A stretch of 64,000 nucleotides of DNA from Panacagrimonas sp963975245 (lineage in GTDB: Bacteria; Pseudomonadota; Gammaproteobacteria; Nevskiales; Nevskiaceae): positions 1 through 64,000 of the forward strand of contig CAXBFJ010000001.1 of the NCBI GenBank assembly GCA_963975245.1, written 5' to 3'. Position numbers and translations under genes: made by a program. Below the pieces are notes generated by a model that ran no database searches, was not told the origin of the DNA, and saw only the letters and a program-made list of their open reading frames with translations. This document shows, one piece after another, positions 63,578 through 64,000 of this stretch; the first letter of the stretch is position 1; each line of letters begins with the position of its first letter.

Positions 63578-64000
63578 AGGAATCATTAAAGGGTATTGCC
63601 ACAGCGGCATTGGTCTTTGCACTCAGTGCAGAGGCATTTGCAGATGCAGAACCGCGCACCGGCCTTGAAACGGACTTTAAGGTGCGTCTTGGCGGTTTTG
63701 CCGAAGGCGAACGTGATCTCGGCGCAGGCAACACGGAGTCCACTGAAGAGGGCTTTCTGGATGGGCAGGCGGTACTGCACTGGCAGTTCTCTCCCAAGGC
63801 ATCGGTGTTCTTCCGGGGACAGGGCTTTGTGCCAACCGATGAGCTGGTGATCACCGACGAGAACGCCCCGCGCAACAGTGATTCCTATCTTGGTGTGCGC
63901 GAACTGTGGGCAGACTATCGAGGCCTCACCAGTTTTCCAGGCGAAGTGATTCGCGTGGGCCTGCAACGGCTGCGTGATCCAGATGGTCAATGGTTTGATC
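63574..64000 (+). CDS. algE: Alginate export outer-membrane porin AlgE (truncated by window end)
   Basis: The first 142 residues of an outer-membrane beta-barrel: signal peptide (cleavage near AFADAEP), then FKVRLGGFAEGERDLGAG, SYLGVRELWADYRGLTSFPGE and VGLQRLRDPDGQWFD, which follow AlgE of Pseudomonas closely. ATG at 63574 has GAGGGAG upstream and overlaps algK. The rest of the gene lies beyond the window. Confidence 0.93.
   Translation, partial: MKESLKGIATAALVFALSAEAFADAEPRTGLETDFKVRLGGFAEGERDLGAGNTESTEEGFLDGQAVLHWQFSPKASVFFRGQGFVPTDELVITDENAPRNSDSYLGVRELWADYRGLTSFPGEVIRVGLQRLRDPDGQWFD

Overview
The window is chromosomal DNA from a gammaproteobacterium. The housekeeping gene order (purA ... 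tRNA-Leu, rnr, rlmB, rpsF-rpsR-rplI-dnaB-alr; msbA-lpxK-ycaR-kdsB; rplM-rpsI), the lipid A/KDO genes, the periplasmic glucan genes opgGH and a Pseudomonas-type alginate operon all fit that class. The mix of alginate synthesis and aromatic-ring degradation would suit a Nevskiales/Solimonadales-like or marine hydrocarbon-degrading lineage, but that placement is inference.

Layout. 0-6 kb: purA, a secreted nuclease, three tandem GAF-GGDEF diguanylate cyclases and a tRNA-Leu(CAG). 6-19.4 kb: the rnr/rlmB/rpsF/dnaB/alr block, interrupted at 10-15.4 kb by a metal (probably copper) resistance cluster: a His/Cys-rich secreted protein, a TolC-family outer-membrane lipoprotein, a Tat-exported multicopper oxidase, a MerR-type regulator with its own operator, and a DUF4396 membrane protein. 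19.4-30.4 kb: HIT protein, msbA-lpxK-ycaR-kdsB, an adrenodoxin-type ferredoxin and a TetR-TolC-adaptor-RND efflux operon. 30.7-31.6 kb: rplM-rpsI.

31.7-47.2 kb: a 15.5-kb genomic island integrated in tRNA-Gln(CTG). It is bounded by a 29-bp repeat of the tRNA 3' end and carries a P4-type integrase, an AlpA-like regulator, small accessory genes and a terminase-small-subunit-like gene, an arrangement reminiscent of a phage satellite. Its cargo is a catabolic operon: a XylR/DmpR-type sigma54 activator divergent from an extradiol dioxygenase, a CarAa-like Rieske oxygenase, a BphA1A2A3-like dioxygenase, a BphD-like hydrolase and a BphB-like dehydrogenase. A -24/-12 promoter precedes the operon. No ferredoxin reductase and no lower pathway genes are present.

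48-64 kb: an envelope/exopolysaccharide region with opgG-opgH, an ECF sigma/anti-sigma pair, a DUF4168 protein, the GlrK-QseG-GlrR two-component system and the start of the alginate operon (algD-alg8-alg44-algK-algE, cut by the window end). The glrK-algD intergenic region contains three TGTC-N10-GACA sites, the known GlrR consensus, followed by a sigma54 promoter with perfect GG-N10-GC spacing. This suggests a previously undescribed direct GlrR/sigma54 control of alginate synthesis. The three diguanylate cyclases and the intact PilZ domain of Alg44 give a possible second, c-di-GMP, layer of control.
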